A stretch of DNA of 64,000 nucleotides from Ruminococcaceae bacterium UBA1404 (GCA_002305075.1 DBQC01000017.1:74711-138710), one strand, 5' to 3'; shown: positions 35,017 to 44,537, counted from the first letter of the stretch. Numbers and translations: made by a program. Notes: generated by a model from the sequence alone, not told the origin.

Positions 35017-36159
35017 CTATTCCTTTTCGAGCGCCGAGCAGCGGGAAACCGACAGCACAACCCCCATCTCGCACAGCAGCATGAGCAGCGCCGTTCCGCC
35101 ATAGGAGAAAAAGGGCAGACTGATGCCGGTGTTAGGCACCGTGTTGGTGACAACCGCCACATTGAGAATCGTCTGAATGCCCACCTGAGCCGTTATGCCC
35201 ACTGCCACCATACAACCAAAGCGGTCGCGGCAGCGCATGGCAATCACAAAGCCCCGCCAAATAAGCAGCGCAAACAGGCAGAGGATGAGGGTGGAGCCGA
35301 TAAAGCCCAGCTCCTCGGCCACCACGGCAAAGATAAAGTCGTTTTGTGCTTCGGGCAGATAGAGATACTTTTGCCGCGAGCCCCCAATGCCTGCCCCGGT
35401 GAGTCCGCCTGAGCCGATGGCGTAGAGAGATTGGATGGTCTGAAAGCCGTAACCCTGGGGGTCGGCAAAGGGGTCAAGCCAGGTTTCTACCCGACCGCCT
35501 GCGTAGCGCACAATATCGGGCGAGATAATCACCACAGCTATCAGCACCCCGGCTGCCCCCGCCGCCACCAAAAACCACCGGTAGTCGGTGCCGCCCACAA
35601 ACATCATCACACCGGTGATGCCAATCATCAGCACCGTGGCCGACAGATGGGGCTCCTTGAGCAGCAAAAACACCACCGGCGCCAAAATGGCTCCAAAGGG
35701 CAGCAGACCGTATTTAAAGGTGTGCATCTTTTGGTGATAGACCGAGATGTAAGAAGCGTACATAAGAACCAAAGCGAACTTGGCCACCTCGGAGGGCTGG
35801 AGGGTTCCTATAAGCGGAATGGGTATCCAGCGCCGCACACCGTTGATGGGCGGCATGAACAGCACAAGGATAAGCAGTAAAATAGTAACGCCGTAAATGG
35901 GCAGCGTAAGCGGCTTTAGAATGCGGTAATTGATGCGTGAGATTCCCAGCATACAGATGACCCCCCCCACGGCAAAAGCCACCTGGCGGGAGATGTAGTG
36001 GAGCGAATCGCCCATATAGTAGAGGGCGTTGGCATAGCTGGCGGAAAAGAGCATCACAAGGCCGATGGACATAAGCACCACCACAATAAGCAGGAAGGCG
36101 TAGTCCATTTCACCCCAGACAAAGAGGAAGGATCCTTTTTTACGCTTTTTCGTCGCCAA
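35017..36159 (-). CDS. ftsW: SEDS-family peptidoglycan polymerase FtsW/SpoVE
   Basis: Lipid II polymerase of the divisome or spore cortex. 380 residues, ten membrane helices; the conserved motifs PPINGVRRWIP (first outside loop), LQPSEVAKFALVLMYA, KEPHLSATVLM and TGISLPFFSYGGTALL are present. Start TTG at 36159 with AAGGAG eight bases upstream. Position next to murG fits FtsW or SpoVE; which of the two cannot be told from sequence alone. Confidence 0.92.
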   Translation of the reverse strand: MATKKRKKGSFLFVWGEMDYAFLLIVVVLMSIGLVMLFSASYANALYYMGDSLHYISRQVAFAVGGVICMLGISRINYRILKPLTLPIYGVTILLLILVLFMPPINGVRRWIPIPLIGTLQPSEVAKFALVLMYASYISVYHQKMHTFKYGLLPFGAILAPVVFLLLKEPHLSATVLMIGITGVMMFVGGTDYRWFLVAAGAAGVLIAVVIISPDIVRYAGGRVETWLDPFADPQGYGFQTIQSLYAIGSGGLTGAGIGGSRQKYLYLPEAQNDFIFAVVAEELGFIGSTLILCLFALLIWRGFVIAMRCRDRFGCMVAVGITAQVGIQTILNVAVVTNTVPNTGISLPFFSYGGTALLMLLCEMGVVLSVSRCSALEKE

Positions 36160-36171
36160 TGTATTGTCTCC

Positions 36172-37206
36172 TTAGCCAAAGTAGTTAAGCACATAGAGGG
36201 CAGCCAGCAGCGAGCCCACCGCCGTAATCAGCGAGAAAGCCAGCACAATTTGGTGCTCGGTATAGCCAAGCATTTCAAAGTGGTGATGTATGGGGCTCAT
36301 CTTAAACAGCCGCTTACCTGTGCCGGTGGTTTTGCGGGTGTATTTAAAGTAGAGGGTCTGGATGACCACCGAGAGGGATTCGGCTATATATATGATGCCG
36401 ATTGGCACAATGAGAACAGGCAGTCCCACCCCAAAGGTCAGTGCGCACACAAGGCCGCCAAGGAACATAGAGCCGGTATCTCCCATAAATACCCGGGCGG
36501 GATAGTGGTTCCACACCAAAAAGCCCAGGCAACCCCCCATCACGGCGGTGGCCAGCATTTGTATCTCGGGCAGCCTAAGGGCTTGGGCCGCCGCAAAAAA
36601 GCCCATGGCCCCGAAGAGGGTCACCGAGCTGAGCAGGCCGTCCAGCCCGTCGGTAATGTTGACCGAGTTGACCATGTAGACAATACCCGTCATGGCGAGA
36701 GGCCAGTAGAGAAGCCCTAAGTTCATCCATCCCAGCACCGGCAGGTGCACCAAAGTGGAGGTGTCTCCCGAGAGGAAGAGGGCTGTCAGATAGAGCGCCG
36801 CAATGGCAAACTGGAATATCAGCTTCTGCCGGGGCGTAAGGCCAAGGTTCTGCCGCTTGGAGACCTTGACATAGTCATCGGCCAGCCCTACAGCCATAAA
36901 ACCAAAAGACATAAGCAGCCCCCCGATAAGCCGGGTGAGCATGACCCGCCCGCCGTCTACCATAGACGCCGAAGGGTCGCTTGCCATCAGGCGACCCAGC
37001 ACTACGGCCACGGTAATGCCTAGGATAAACATCAGCCCCCCCATGGTGGGGGTGCCCTCCTTGTCCTTGTGCCATTTGGGGCCAATATCCAGAATAGTTT
37101 GGCCATATTTAAGCCGTCTTAAATAGGGCACAATCCAAAAACCCGAAAGGGCGGTCAGACCAAAGGCCACAAGGCCCACCAGTGCAAAGCGCAAGCTGTT
37201 AGGCAT
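36172..37206 (-). CDS. mraY: Phospho-N-acetylmuramoyl-pentapeptide transferase
   Basis: Makes lipid I from UDP-MurNAc-pentapeptide. 344 residues, ten helices. The catalytic Asp-rich loops are visible: VGLADDYVKVSKRQNLGLTP, NSVNITDGLDGL and VFMGDTGSMFLG, with the final HHHFE motif (SPIHHHFEMLGY). ATG at 37206 with GGAGGGAATAACC upstream overlaps the murF stop by eight bases. The next downstream gene is ftsW; the usual murD between them is absent. Confidence 0.96.
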   Translation of the reverse strand: MPNSLRFALVGLVAFGLTALSGFWIVPYLRRLKYGQTILDIGPKWHKDKEGTPTMGGLMFILGITVAVVLGRLMASDPSASMVDGGRVMLTRLIGGLLMSFGFMAVGLADDYVKVSKRQNLGLTPRQKLIFQFAIAALYLTALFLSGDTSTLVHLPVLGWMNLGLLYWPLAMTGIVYMVNSVNITDGLDGLLSSVTLFGAMGFFAAAQALRLPEIQMLATAVMGGCLGFLVWNHYPARVFMGDTGSMFLGGLVCALTFGVGLPVLIVPIGIIYIAESLSVVIQTLYFKYTRKTTGTGKRLFKMSPIHHHFEMLGYTEHQIVLAFSLITAVGSLLAALYVLNYFG

Positions 37207-38566
37207 GGTTATTCCCTCCATAGAGCAGCTCGAGCATCTCCTCGAGGGCCATGCCCCGGCTGCCCTTGACCCAGACGATGTCCCCCGGGCCCATGTTTTT
37301 ACGGATGGCCTCCGCCAGCGCCTGCTTGGTGGCAAAACCCTCCCCACGGGTGTAGCCGGCCTGTGCGGCCCCCTCGAGGTAGTACCGGGCATCCCGGCCC
37401 CACACAAGCAGTGCGTCCAAATTGGCCTCGGCCACGGCTCGGCCAATATCCATATGAAGCTGTTTGGACTCGGCCCCCAGCTCCAGCATATCGGACAGCA
37501 CCATCATCCGCCGCCCGGTGCAGGGCATGGACTGTAGCGTGTCGATAGCCCCCTGCACCGACACCGGCGAGGCGTTGTAGCAGTCCTCTATTACAAGTCC
37601 GCCCATAAATTCCACCGGCCGCTGGCGCATACCCGAGGGGGCGTAGTTCCAAAGGGCGGCGGCCGCCTCGGCGGGGGGGATGCCTAAAGCGCAGCCCACG
37701 CCAAAGGCAGCCAGCGCATTGGGCACAAAGTGGGCTCCGGTGGTGGGGATGCGGGTATCAAAGCACCCGTAGGGGCTGCGGATGGTAAAATGTGTCTCCC
37801 AGCCGTTGTCATATATATCTATCGCTTTGATGGCGCAGTCGGGATTTTCGGCGCCGTAGAAAACACAATTTACTCCCGGCAATAAGACATCTTTAAGATG
37901 CGCATTGTCGCCGCAGAGAAAGAGTGGGGCGCCGGAACGCAGGCCCTCAACCAGCTCGAGCTTGGCCTTTAGAATGTTCTCTATGCTTCCCAAATGTTCA
38001 AGATGCACGCCATGAATGTTGGTGATAATCCCTGCGTGGGGCGCCGTGGCCAATGCCAGCTGGCGTATCTCCCCAAGGCCGCTCATACCCATCTCGAGCA
38101 CGGCTACATCGTGGCTCTCGGTGAGGCCAAACACCGTTTCGGGCAGGCCGATCTCGTTGTTTTTGTTGCCCTCGTTTTTAAGAACCCGGTATCGGCTGCT
38201 CAGCACGGCGGCCACAAACTCCTTGGTGGTAGTTTTGCCCACCGAGCCGGTGATGCCCACCACCTTGATATCAAAGCCCTTAAGATAGCAGGCTGCAATG
38301 TCGATATGGGCCTGCTTGGTGTCGGCCACCGGCAGCACCCGGCTGTCCCAGGCAAATTCCTCCCGGCTCGACAGCGCAAAGGCGGCCCCCCGCTTAAAAG
38401 CGTCGGCTATAAAGCGGTGGCCGTCCATATTTTCGCCCACAATGGGTACAAACAGGCTGCCTGGGCCTGCCAACCGAGAGTCGGTAACCACCTCGGTCAC
38501 CATGCCCTCTCCCCGCCAGGGGGAGCCGATGGCCTCGGCGATGGCGTTGATGCTCATGGCGCGCAT
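37199..38566 (-). CDS. murF: UDP-N-acetylmuramoyl-tripeptide--D-alanyl-D-alanine ligase
   Basis: Adds D-Ala-D-Ala to UDP-MurNAc-tripeptide. 455 residues. Mur-ligase P-loop GITGSVGKTTTKEF at about 105-118, NEIGLPETVFGL substrate loop and C-terminal ligase domain with DCYNASPVSVQGAIDTL. ATG at 38566, seven bases after GGAGG, 18 bp after murE. Confidence 0.96.
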   Translation of the reverse strand: MRAMSINAIAEAIGSPWRGEGMVTEVVTDSRLAGPGSLFVPIVGENMDGHRFIADAFKRGAAFALSSREEFAWDSRVLPVADTKQAHIDIAACYLKGFDIKVVGITGSVGKTTTKEFVAAVLSSRYRVLKNEGNKNNEIGLPETVFGLTESHDVAVLEMGMSGLGEIRQLALATAPHAGIITNIHGVHLEHLGSIENILKAKLELVEGLRSGAPLFLCGDNAHLKDVLLPGVNCVFYGAENPDCAIKAIDIYDNGWETHFTIRSPYGCFDTRIPTTGAHFVPNALAAFGVGCALGIPPAEAAAALWNYAPSGMRQRPVEFMGGLVIEDCYNASPVSVQGAIDTLQSMPCTGRRMMVLSDMLELGAESKQLHMDIGRAVAEANLDALLVWGRDARYYLEGAAQAGYTRGEGFATKQALAEAIRKNMGPGDIVWVKGSRGMALEEMLELLYGGNNHA

Positions 38567-38584
38567 ATACAGTCCTCCAAAGGT

Positions 38585-40024
38585 CTATTTTCCCCGTCGG
38601 GCCAGCAGATCGGCCACGATGACCTTCTCATCGAAGTAGATGGTGCCAAAATCCAGCACCTGATAGTCCTCGTGTCCCTTGCCGGCCAGCAGCAGGATGT
38701 CCCCCTGCTCAAGATGTTCCAGTGCCCAGCGAATGGCCTCGTAGCGGTCTACAATCACCTTGTAAGGGGTGTTGTGCTTGAGCAGCCCGGGCAGGGCGTC
38801 GTCGATAATCTGCTTTGGATCCTCCTGCCGTGGATTATCTGAGGTGAGTATGGCAAAGTCGGTGTGACGGGCCACAGCCTCGGCCATGATGGGGCGTTTG
38901 GTGCGGTCGCGGTTGCCTGCGCAGCCAAACAGCGTGACAATCCGCCCCGGTGCAAAGGCCCTGATGGCCGACAAAATCTTCTCTAGGCCGTCGGGGCTGT
39001 GGGCATAGTCCCGTATCACAGTAAAATCCGACCCGCTATACAGCAGCTCGCACCGCCCGCTGACACCAGGGCAGCTTGAGGCCGCAGCGGCCGCTTTGTC
39101 GAGAGGGATGCCCAGCTCGAGGGCGGTGCTGATGGCCGCCATGGCATTGGAAACCGAAAACTCTCCCGGCATAGGGATATTAACCCGGGCAATAACCCCC
39201 GACCCCACAAAGGCAAAACTGGAGCCGCCGGCCTTGATTTGGATGCTGCGAGCGGTATAGGTGGCCGCATCCTCTCGGGTGGAAAAGCTCACGGCCCTGT
39301 CTGCAAGCACCCCAAGCAGGTGGCGGCCATAGGGATCGTCGTAGTTTACCACAGCCCGGTCGCTCTGGTCAAACAGCTTGCGCTTTGCCTCAAAGTAGCT
39401 TTCCATATCGCCGTGGTAGTCCAGATGGTCCTGGGTGAGATTGGTAAACACCCCCGCCGCAAAGCGGATGCCCGCCACCCGGTTTTGGTCGAGCCCATGG
39501 GAGGACACCTCCATGACCGCATGGCTGCATCCCAGGTCGGCCATGCGCTTGAGGGTGGCAAACAGCGTCATGGGGTCAGGGGTGGTATACTTGGCCGGGA
39601 TAACCAAATCGCCAATTTGAATGCTGTTGGTCCCAATCAGGCCGGTTTTATGGCCGCACTCGGTGAGAATGTGCTTAATGATATGGGTGGTGGTGGTCTT
39701 GCCGTTGGTGCCGGTGACCCCCACCAAAGTCAGCCGCCGTTCGGGATTGCCCATAAGGGCCGCACAGATGCGGGCGTAGGCGATGTGGCTGTCCTCTACT
39801 ATAATCTGGCCGGGCAGCCCAAGGTCGTATTCGCAGACGATGGCCACAGCGCCGATGGACAGCGCCTCGGCGGCAAACTTGTGCCCGTCAAAGGCGCCGC
39901 CCCGCAACGCCACAAACAGATCTCCGGCACGCAGCTTTCGGGTGTCCGAGCTCACGCCCGCTATCTCTATGTCCTCAACAGGCGAGGATGTTTTTACATC
40001 CCGTAGCAAATCTGATAATTTCAC
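38585..40024 (-). CDS. murE: UDP-MurNAc-L-Ala-D-Glu--meso-DAP ligase
   Basis: Adds the third residue of the peptidoglycan stem peptide. 479 residues; P-loop VTGTNGKTTTTHI, TNLTQDHLDYHG, and the specificity motif DNPR in TSDNPRQEDP, which marks meso-diaminopimelate rather than lysine as substrate. ATG at 40024; 33 bp after the penicillin-binding protein gene. Confidence 0.96.
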   Translation of the reverse strand: MKLSDLLRDVKTSSPVEDIEIAGVSSDTRKLRAGDLFVALRGGAFDGHKFAAEALSIGAVAIVCEYDLGLPGQIIVEDSHIAYARICAALMGNPERRLTLVGVTGTNGKTTTTHIIKHILTECGHKTGLIGTNSIQIGDLVIPAKYTTPDPMTLFATLKRMADLGCSHAVMEVSSHGLDQNRVAGIRFAAGVFTNLTQDHLDYHGDMESYFEAKRKLFDQSDRAVVNYDDPYGRHLLGVLADRAVSFSTREDAATYTARSIQIKAGGSSFAFVGSGVIARVNIPMPGEFSVSNAMAAISTALELGIPLDKAAAAASSCPGVSGRCELLYSGSDFTVIRDYAHSPDGLEKILSAIRAFAPGRIVTLFGCAGNRDRTKRPIMAEAVARHTDFAILTSDNPRQEDPKQIIDDALPGLLKHNTPYKVIVDRYEAIRWALEHLEQGDILLLAGKGHEDYQVLDFGTIYFDEKVIVADLLARRGK

Positions 40025-40057
40025 CGCTCAAACTCCCTCCCTTGTGCCTTGGCAGGC

Positions 40058-42307
40058 CTAGTCGGCCTCGGGTGTGGTTGATGTAAACAGCACGGTCACC
40101 ACAGTCCCCGCCTCCACCACTGTGCCGGCGTAGGGGGTTTGGCTATAGGCCACGCTGCCTACGCTGTCTATGTCGATGCCACCCACCTTGATGTTAAGAC
40201 CGGCGTTTACGATGGCTGCGTTGGCTGCCGCTCCCGACATGCCCACCACATTGGGCACCGTAACGGTGGTGCTCTGCTCGGTTTCTTGGGTGTAGAGGAT
40301 AATGGTGCTGCCTCGGGGGATAGGTTGACCCGAGGCCGGCACCTGCCGGACCACCGTGTCGCCCTCGCCCACAACCCGGATTTTAAGGCCCTTGGCTGTG
40401 GCTTGACGCTGGGCGTCGCTCACAAGGCCGCCGGTCACCTGTGGGGTGGATACATCGAGGTTTTGGAGCTCCTTTTCGGTGTAGTGGGGCTCCACGCCAA
40501 GGTATGGCAGAATCTCTTTAAAGATGTTGCCCACCACAGGGGCCGCAATGATAGAGCCATAAATATTTTGCAGGTGGGGTTCATCGAGCATGACCAGCAC
40601 GGCATACTGGGGGTCGTCGCTGGGGGCGATGCCCAAAAAGGAGGAGATGCGCTCCTTAACCACACCGTCTACGCTCTGGTCAATCTTTTCCGAGGTGCCG
40701 GTTTTGCCTCCCACCCGATAGCCGGGCACATAGGCATAGCGGCCCGAACCGTCGGGGTCGCTGACCACCTTGTGGAGAATTTCGGCCAAGGTTTTGGAGC
40801 TTTCGGCCGATATGACCTGTCGGCGCACGCTGGGCTGGGTGGTCTCCACCACATTGCCATTGGCGTCGATAACCTGTTTTACAATATAGGGCTCCATGAG
40901 GTTGCCGCCATTGACCGCAGCCGAAACGGCCGTGATAAGCTGAATGGGCGTGACCTTAAAAGTCTGGCCAAAGGCGCTGGAGGCCAGCTCTTCGCCGGAC
41001 TTTTTGCCCAGCAAATCCATGGAGTAGAAGATGCTGTCGGCCTCGCCGGGCAGTTCTATGCCGGTGGTGCTAAGAAGGCCAAAGCGGTCGAAATAGGTAT
41101 AAAAGTTTTCGGCGCCTATGCGTTCGCCCAGCATCATAAAGGCCGGGTTGCAGGAGAATTTTACCGCCTGGGTAAAGTCTATGCTGCCGTGACCGGCGGC
41201 CTTCCAGCAGGCCTTGCGGCGGCCGGCCACCACATGAAAGCCCGGGCAGTAAAAGTAGTTGCCTGTGGGTTTGGTAACCTCGAGATCTAACGCCATGGCC
41301 GATGTGAGAATCTTAAACACCGACCCCGGCTCGTAAGGGTCGGAGATGGCCTTGTTGCGCCACTGGGCAAACTGGGCCTCTCCAAGGGCCTTTAGGTATT
41401 CGTTCTCATCCACCTCCAACTTGAGCTGGGCCAGCTGCTCGGCCACATGGGGGTCGGCAATCACCCGGGGTTCGTTGGGGTCAAAATCGGGCTTGGTGGC
41501 CATAGCCAGGATAGCCCCTGTGTTTACATCCATCACAATGGCGCAGGCTCGAGCCTCCACATTGTGTTCCACCACTGCCGCCTCCAGGTGCTTCTCCACA
41601 ATATGCTGGACTGCCTCGTCGATGGTCAGCACAATGGAGTTACCGGGTTGAGGCTCAAAGCGCTGCTCGTAGAGAAAGTCCATGTCGGCGCCCTTGGCAT
41701 TTTTGGCCGAGGTGCGCACGCCGGGCAGACCGCTTAGGGTCTTGTTGTAATAGGCCTCCAATCCGTAAGCGCCATTGTTGTCGCTGCCGGTAAAGCCCAG
41801 CACGGTGGAGGCGAGGCTGCCATAGGGATAGTAGCGGCGGGTGTTCTCCACCAGATTGACCGAGTTTAAGCGGTGCTTTAGGATAAAGGCGTTAATCTCG
41901 TCGGCTATGTCCTTTTCTACCTTGGACTTAATCACCTCGTAGTAGCTGTATGTGCGCTGACCCCGCTCGATGATTTTTTCTCGGTCCACCTCGAGCAGTT
42001 CGCTTAGATAGTCGGCTATGAGCTCGAGCTCCTCGGGTCCCTTAAGCTGGGCCGGGGAGACAATAACATCCCATACCGTGGCGCTAGCCGCAAGGGTTTT
42101 CATATTTGTGTCGTAGATAACACCCCGCTCGGCGCTGATTTGCATGGCCCGCATCTGTTGGCTGATGGCTCTGCCCTGCCATTTTTCGCCCTCGTAAATC
42201 TGAATATAAAACAGCCGCCCAATCAGCACAGCCATGGCGGCCACCGCCATAAGAAAGATGACAATATTGAGCCTTAAACGCATTTTGTTGCTTGTACCCC
42301 GTACCAT
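40058..42307 (-). CDS. Class B penicillin-binding protein with two PASTA domains (FtsI/SpoVD type)
   Basis: Septal transpeptidase. 749 residues: one N-terminal membrane helix (about 12-30), a PBP dimerisation domain (about 55-220), and a transpeptidase domain with S329-x-x-K332 (EPGSVFKIL), S385-C-N387 and K535-T-G (GGKTGTSEK). Two C-terminal PASTA domains follow from about 605 to 745, each with Val- and Gly-rich patterns (VPNVVGMSGAAANAAIVNAG). PASTA-bearing FtsI paralogues in sporeformers are often SpoVD; since only one such gene is present here it may serve vegetative division. ATG at 42307 after AGGAGG. Confidence 0.93.
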   Translation of the reverse strand: MVRGTSNKMRLRLNIVIFLMAVAAMAVLIGRLFYIQIYEGEKWQGRAISQQMRAMQISAERGVIYDTNMKTLAASATVWDVIVSPAQLKGPEELELIADYLSELLEVDREKIIERGQRTYSYYEVIKSKVEKDIADEINAFILKHRLNSVNLVENTRRYYPYGSLASTVLGFTGSDNNGAYGLEAYYNKTLSGLPGVRTSAKNAKGADMDFLYEQRFEPQPGNSIVLTIDEAVQHIVEKHLEAAVVEHNVEARACAIVMDVNTGAILAMATKPDFDPNEPRVIADPHVAEQLAQLKLEVDENEYLKALGEAQFAQWRNKAISDPYEPGSVFKILTSAMALDLEVTKPTGNYFYCPGFHVVAGRRKACWKAAGHGSIDFTQAVKFSCNPAFMMLGERIGAENFYTYFDRFGLLSTTGIELPGEADSIFYSMDLLGKKSGEELASSAFGQTFKVTPIQLITAVSAAVNGGNLMEPYIVKQVIDANGNVVETTQPSVRRQVISAESSKTLAEILHKVVSDPDGSGRYAYVPGYRVGGKTGTSEKIDQSVDGVVKERISSFLGIAPSDDPQYAVLVMLDEPHLQNIYGSIIAAPVVGNIFKEILPYLGVEPHYTEKELQNLDVSTPQVTGGLVSDAQRQATAKGLKIRVVGEGDTVVRQVPASGQPIPRGSTIILYTQETEQSTTVTVPNVVGMSGAAANAAIVNAGLNIKVGGIDIDSVGSVAYSQTPYAGTVVEAGTVVTVLFTSTTPEAD

Positions 42308-42402
42308 AAACGCCTCCTCAAGCCAAAAGAACCCCTTAAAAGAAAGGAGAGCTAAGACAGGGTTATGACTTAACTCTCGGCTTATCTTTAAATCATATTG
42401 GG

Positions 42403-42882
42403 TCAGCTGCGCAGGTATTCCACCAATGATGCGCAGGTTCCCCACAGCCTGTCCAGCATGGAGGGGGGCGAGCTTACCACGGCCACCTGTTCCTCCTGCA
42501 TGACCTCGATGTACTCAATTTGATAGCCCTCTATGGGGGCCATGCCCAGCTGTGTTCGGGCACGCTCCTCTATTTTTCGCAAGGAAAGTTCGCTCTCGCT
42601 GCGCACCATAAGCCGGCGGTACTCGCTTTGCAGCATCTCGTACTGGGCGTGACCTTTGTTGATTTCGGCGGTGAGCTCGTTGAGGGTCATGTAGTTGTAA
42701 ACCACCATGGCCGAAATGGCAATGGCCATGATAAAGCACAGCGCCACGGTGAGGGTGACATCCCGACGGGCGGCCTGCTGCCGCTTGATAACACGCAACT
42801 GGGCTGGCTGACGCACCGGTGCGCGCTCGAAGGCGGCCAAGTCATAGCTTTGAGTATGAAGCTTTTTAGCGGCAGATGGCAT
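42403..42882 (-). CDS. ftsL: Septum formation protein FtsL
   Basis: Small bitopic divisome protein of 159 residues. Basic cytoplasmic N-terminus (about 1-40), one membrane helix (VTLTVALCFIMAIAISAMVVYN), then an outside leucine-zipper-like coiled coil (about 67-112). FtsL proteins diverge strongly, so the call rests on size, topology and position between rsmH and the PBP gene. Confidence 0.8.
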   Translation of the reverse strand: MPSAAKKLHTQSYDLAAFERAPVRQPAQLRVIKRQQAARRDVTLTVALCFIMAIAISAMVVYNYMTLNELTAEINKGHAQYEMLQSEYRRLMVRSESELSLRKIEERARTQLGMAPIEGYQIEYIEVMQEEQVAVVSSPPSMLDRLWGTCASLVEYLRS

Positions 42883-42908
42883 CTTTTTTCACCCTTTCTT
42901 AAATCCCC

Positions 42909-43853
42909 CTATAAAGACTGCGGGGGCAGCTTTTCGATAATCCGGAGTTTGGCGCTCCGGCTGCGGATGTTTTCATTGAGCTCCTGCTCGCCCGCTGTGA
43001 TAGGCTTGCGGGTAATAAGCTTGCCTCTGGGCTGCTTGTTGCAGATACAGACCGGAAAATCCGGCGGGCAGGTGCACCCCTTGGCAAACTGGGCAAAGCT
43101 CTGTTTGACTATGCGGTCCTCAAGTGAGTGAAAGCTGATAATGGCCAGCCTCCCCCCCGGTTTTAACAGGTCGAATGCCCCTTCGATGCCCTGGCTTAAA
43201 GCGCCCAGCTCGTCGTTGACCGCCATGCGGATGGCCTGAAAGCTCTGCTGGGCCGGGTGGCCGGGTTTGCGCCGTGCCGCTGGGGGCAGCGCCGACTTGA
43301 TGATGTCGGCCAGCTCTAAGGTGGTTTCGATGGGTTTTTGCTGTCTTCGCTCTAGGATTTTGCGGGCAATAAGCCGGGCGTGGCGCTCCTCGCCATAGGT
43401 AAACAAAATATGCGCCAGTTGCTCAGCAGTATAATCGTTGACAATATCCCGAGCGCTTACACCCTTTTGGCTCATACGCATATCCAAAGGGGCATCGGCG
43501 TGAAAGGAGAAACCCCGAACGGGGGTGTCCAGCTGGTGAGAGGATACGCCGATGTCCAGCAGCACGCCGTCTAAGCTGTCGAACCCCTGCTCGGGAGCTA
43601 TGCGGGCAATGTGGGCAAAGTCTCCCTCTACCACCCGGGCGCAGGGATAAGGGGCCAGCCGCTTGGCCGCCGCCTGCAGAGCATCTGGGTCCTTGTCAAT
43701 GGCCAACAACCGTCCGCTTTGCAGCTGCCGGGCTATGGCCTCCGAGTGTCCGGCGCCACCCACGGTGCCGTCCACATAGTCGCCGTCCGGCCGCAGGGCA
43801 AGGCCCGTTAGGCATTCCTCAAGCAGCACCGGGCGGTGCACAAAGCTATCCAT
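42909..43853 (-). CDS. rsmH: 16S rRNA (cytosine1402-N4)-methyltransferase
   Basis: Methylates C1402 in the decoding centre. 314 residues; SAM motif YVDGTVGGAGHSEAIARQL, LLDIGVSSHQLDTPVRGFSF, and the C-terminal SFHSLEDRIVKQSF with the late AKLRIIEK. ATG at 43853 shares one base with the mraZ stop (TAATG). Second gene of the dcw cluster. Confidence 0.97.
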   Translation of the reverse strand: MDSFVHRPVLLEECLTGLALRPDGDYVDGTVGGAGHSEAIARQLQSGRLLAIDKDPDALQAAAKRLAPYPCARVVEGDFAHIARIAPEQGFDSLDGVLLDIGVSSHQLDTPVRGFSFHADAPLDMRMSQKGVSARDIVNDYTAEQLAHILFTYGEERHARLIARKILERRQQKPIETTLELADIIKSALPPAARRKPGHPAQQSFQAIRMAVNDELGALSQGIEGAFDLLKPGGRLAIISFHSLEDRIVKQSFAQFAKGCTCPPDFPVCICNKQPRGKLITRKPITAGEQELNENIRSRSAKLRIIEKLPPQSL

Positions 43854-44272
43854 TAAAATCCCAGCTCCTCCATGGCGTCCGCAATAATCTCGGGAGTCAG
43901 GCTGTCCAGGCTTTCGGCCCAGCGCTCGGCACTCCAGATTTCGGCCCGTGTGGAAGCGCCGATGATGGTGATATCCTTAACCAGACCTGCGTAGTCCCGC
44001 AGGTGCTGAGGGATGTTGATGCGCCCCTGCTTGTCCACCTCCACCTCGGCGGCTCCGGCAAAGAAAAAGCGCTGGAGGTTGCGAGAGCGGCTAAGAGGCA
44101 GTTCGGCCGTGCGGCGGGAGAGGGTGGCCCACTCCTCCATATCGTAGACAAACAGGCAGTTATCCAGGCCCTTGGTGATAACAAAGCGGTCGCCCAGGCT
44201 CTCACGCAGCTTGACCGGAAAGTTTACCCGCCCTTTTGTGTCTAAGGTATGATTGTATTGACCCATCAGCAT
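43853..44272 (-). CDS. mraZ: Transcriptional regulator MraZ
   Basis: DNA-binding regulator that controls its own dcw operon. 139 residues containing two SpoVT/AbrB-like MraZ folds, each with the DxKGR or DxxGR box: LDTKGRVNFP near residue 11 and VDKQGRINIP near 80. ATG at 44272 after GGGAGG with nine bases; the next ATG (44266) is an alternative. A longer reading upstream runs through the promoter and is not real. Three phased GTGG boxes just upstream are its probable operator. Confidence 0.95.
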   Translation of the reverse strand: MLMGQYNHTLDTKGRVNFPVKLRESLGDRFVITKGLDNCLFVYDMEEWATLSRRTAELPLSRSRNLQRFFFAGAAEVEVDKQGRINIPQHLRDYAGLVKDITIIGASTRAEIWSAERWAESLDSLTPEIIADAMEELGF

Positions 44273-44299
44273 GGCGGATAGCCTCCCTTCCTTGCGATC

Positions 44300-44329
44300 T
44301 CCCCACAAATCACCACTTGGCTCCACTTT
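44300..44329 (-). promoter_or_regulatory. Predicted MraZ operator (three phased GTGG boxes)
   Basis: On the minus strand three GTGG motifs occur at exactly 10-bp spacing (CCAC on plus at 44303, 44313 and 44323), in the context AAGTGGAGCC, AAGTGGTGAT, TTGTGGGGAG. Known MraZ sites are short direct repeats with about one helical turn between them. They lie just downstream of the dcw -10 box, where bound protein would block transcription. Confidence 0.7.
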
Positions 44330-44336
44330 TGTAATA

Positions 44337-44365
44337 ATTATAACCAGAACTCGTCCCAAATGCAA
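44337..44365 (-). promoter_or_regulatory. Promoter of the dcw (mraZ) operon
   Basis: Minus-strand TTGCAT (44360-44365), 17 bp, TATAAT (44337-44342), 65 bp before the mraZ ATG. Confidence 0.82.
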
Positions 44366-44479
44366 GACTAAAGCCCCTGTGGAGCCCTGTTTTTTTAAGG
44401 GTAATCTTTTACAAAAACCCTGTTCTTCTACGGGCAGTTCAGACAAAAGCCGCCGCCCCTTTGTGCTATGGTGGCAGAA

Positions 44480-44509
44480 AAAACGCCCGCCTATACAGGC
44501 GGGCGTTTT
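44480..44509 (-). terminator. Terminator of the pyr operon (after carB)
   Basis: AAAACGCCCGCC / GGCGGGCGTTTT with a six-base loop, followed on the minus strand by a run of T. It lies 29 bp after the carB stop. Confidence 0.9.
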
Positions 44510-44537
44510 AATTTGTGGGCTGTGGTTATGGGCCGAT

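Noticed and set aside
40139..41290. 383-codon open plus-strand frame
   Set aside because: Antisense of the penicillin-binding protein gene, which has all three active-site motifs.
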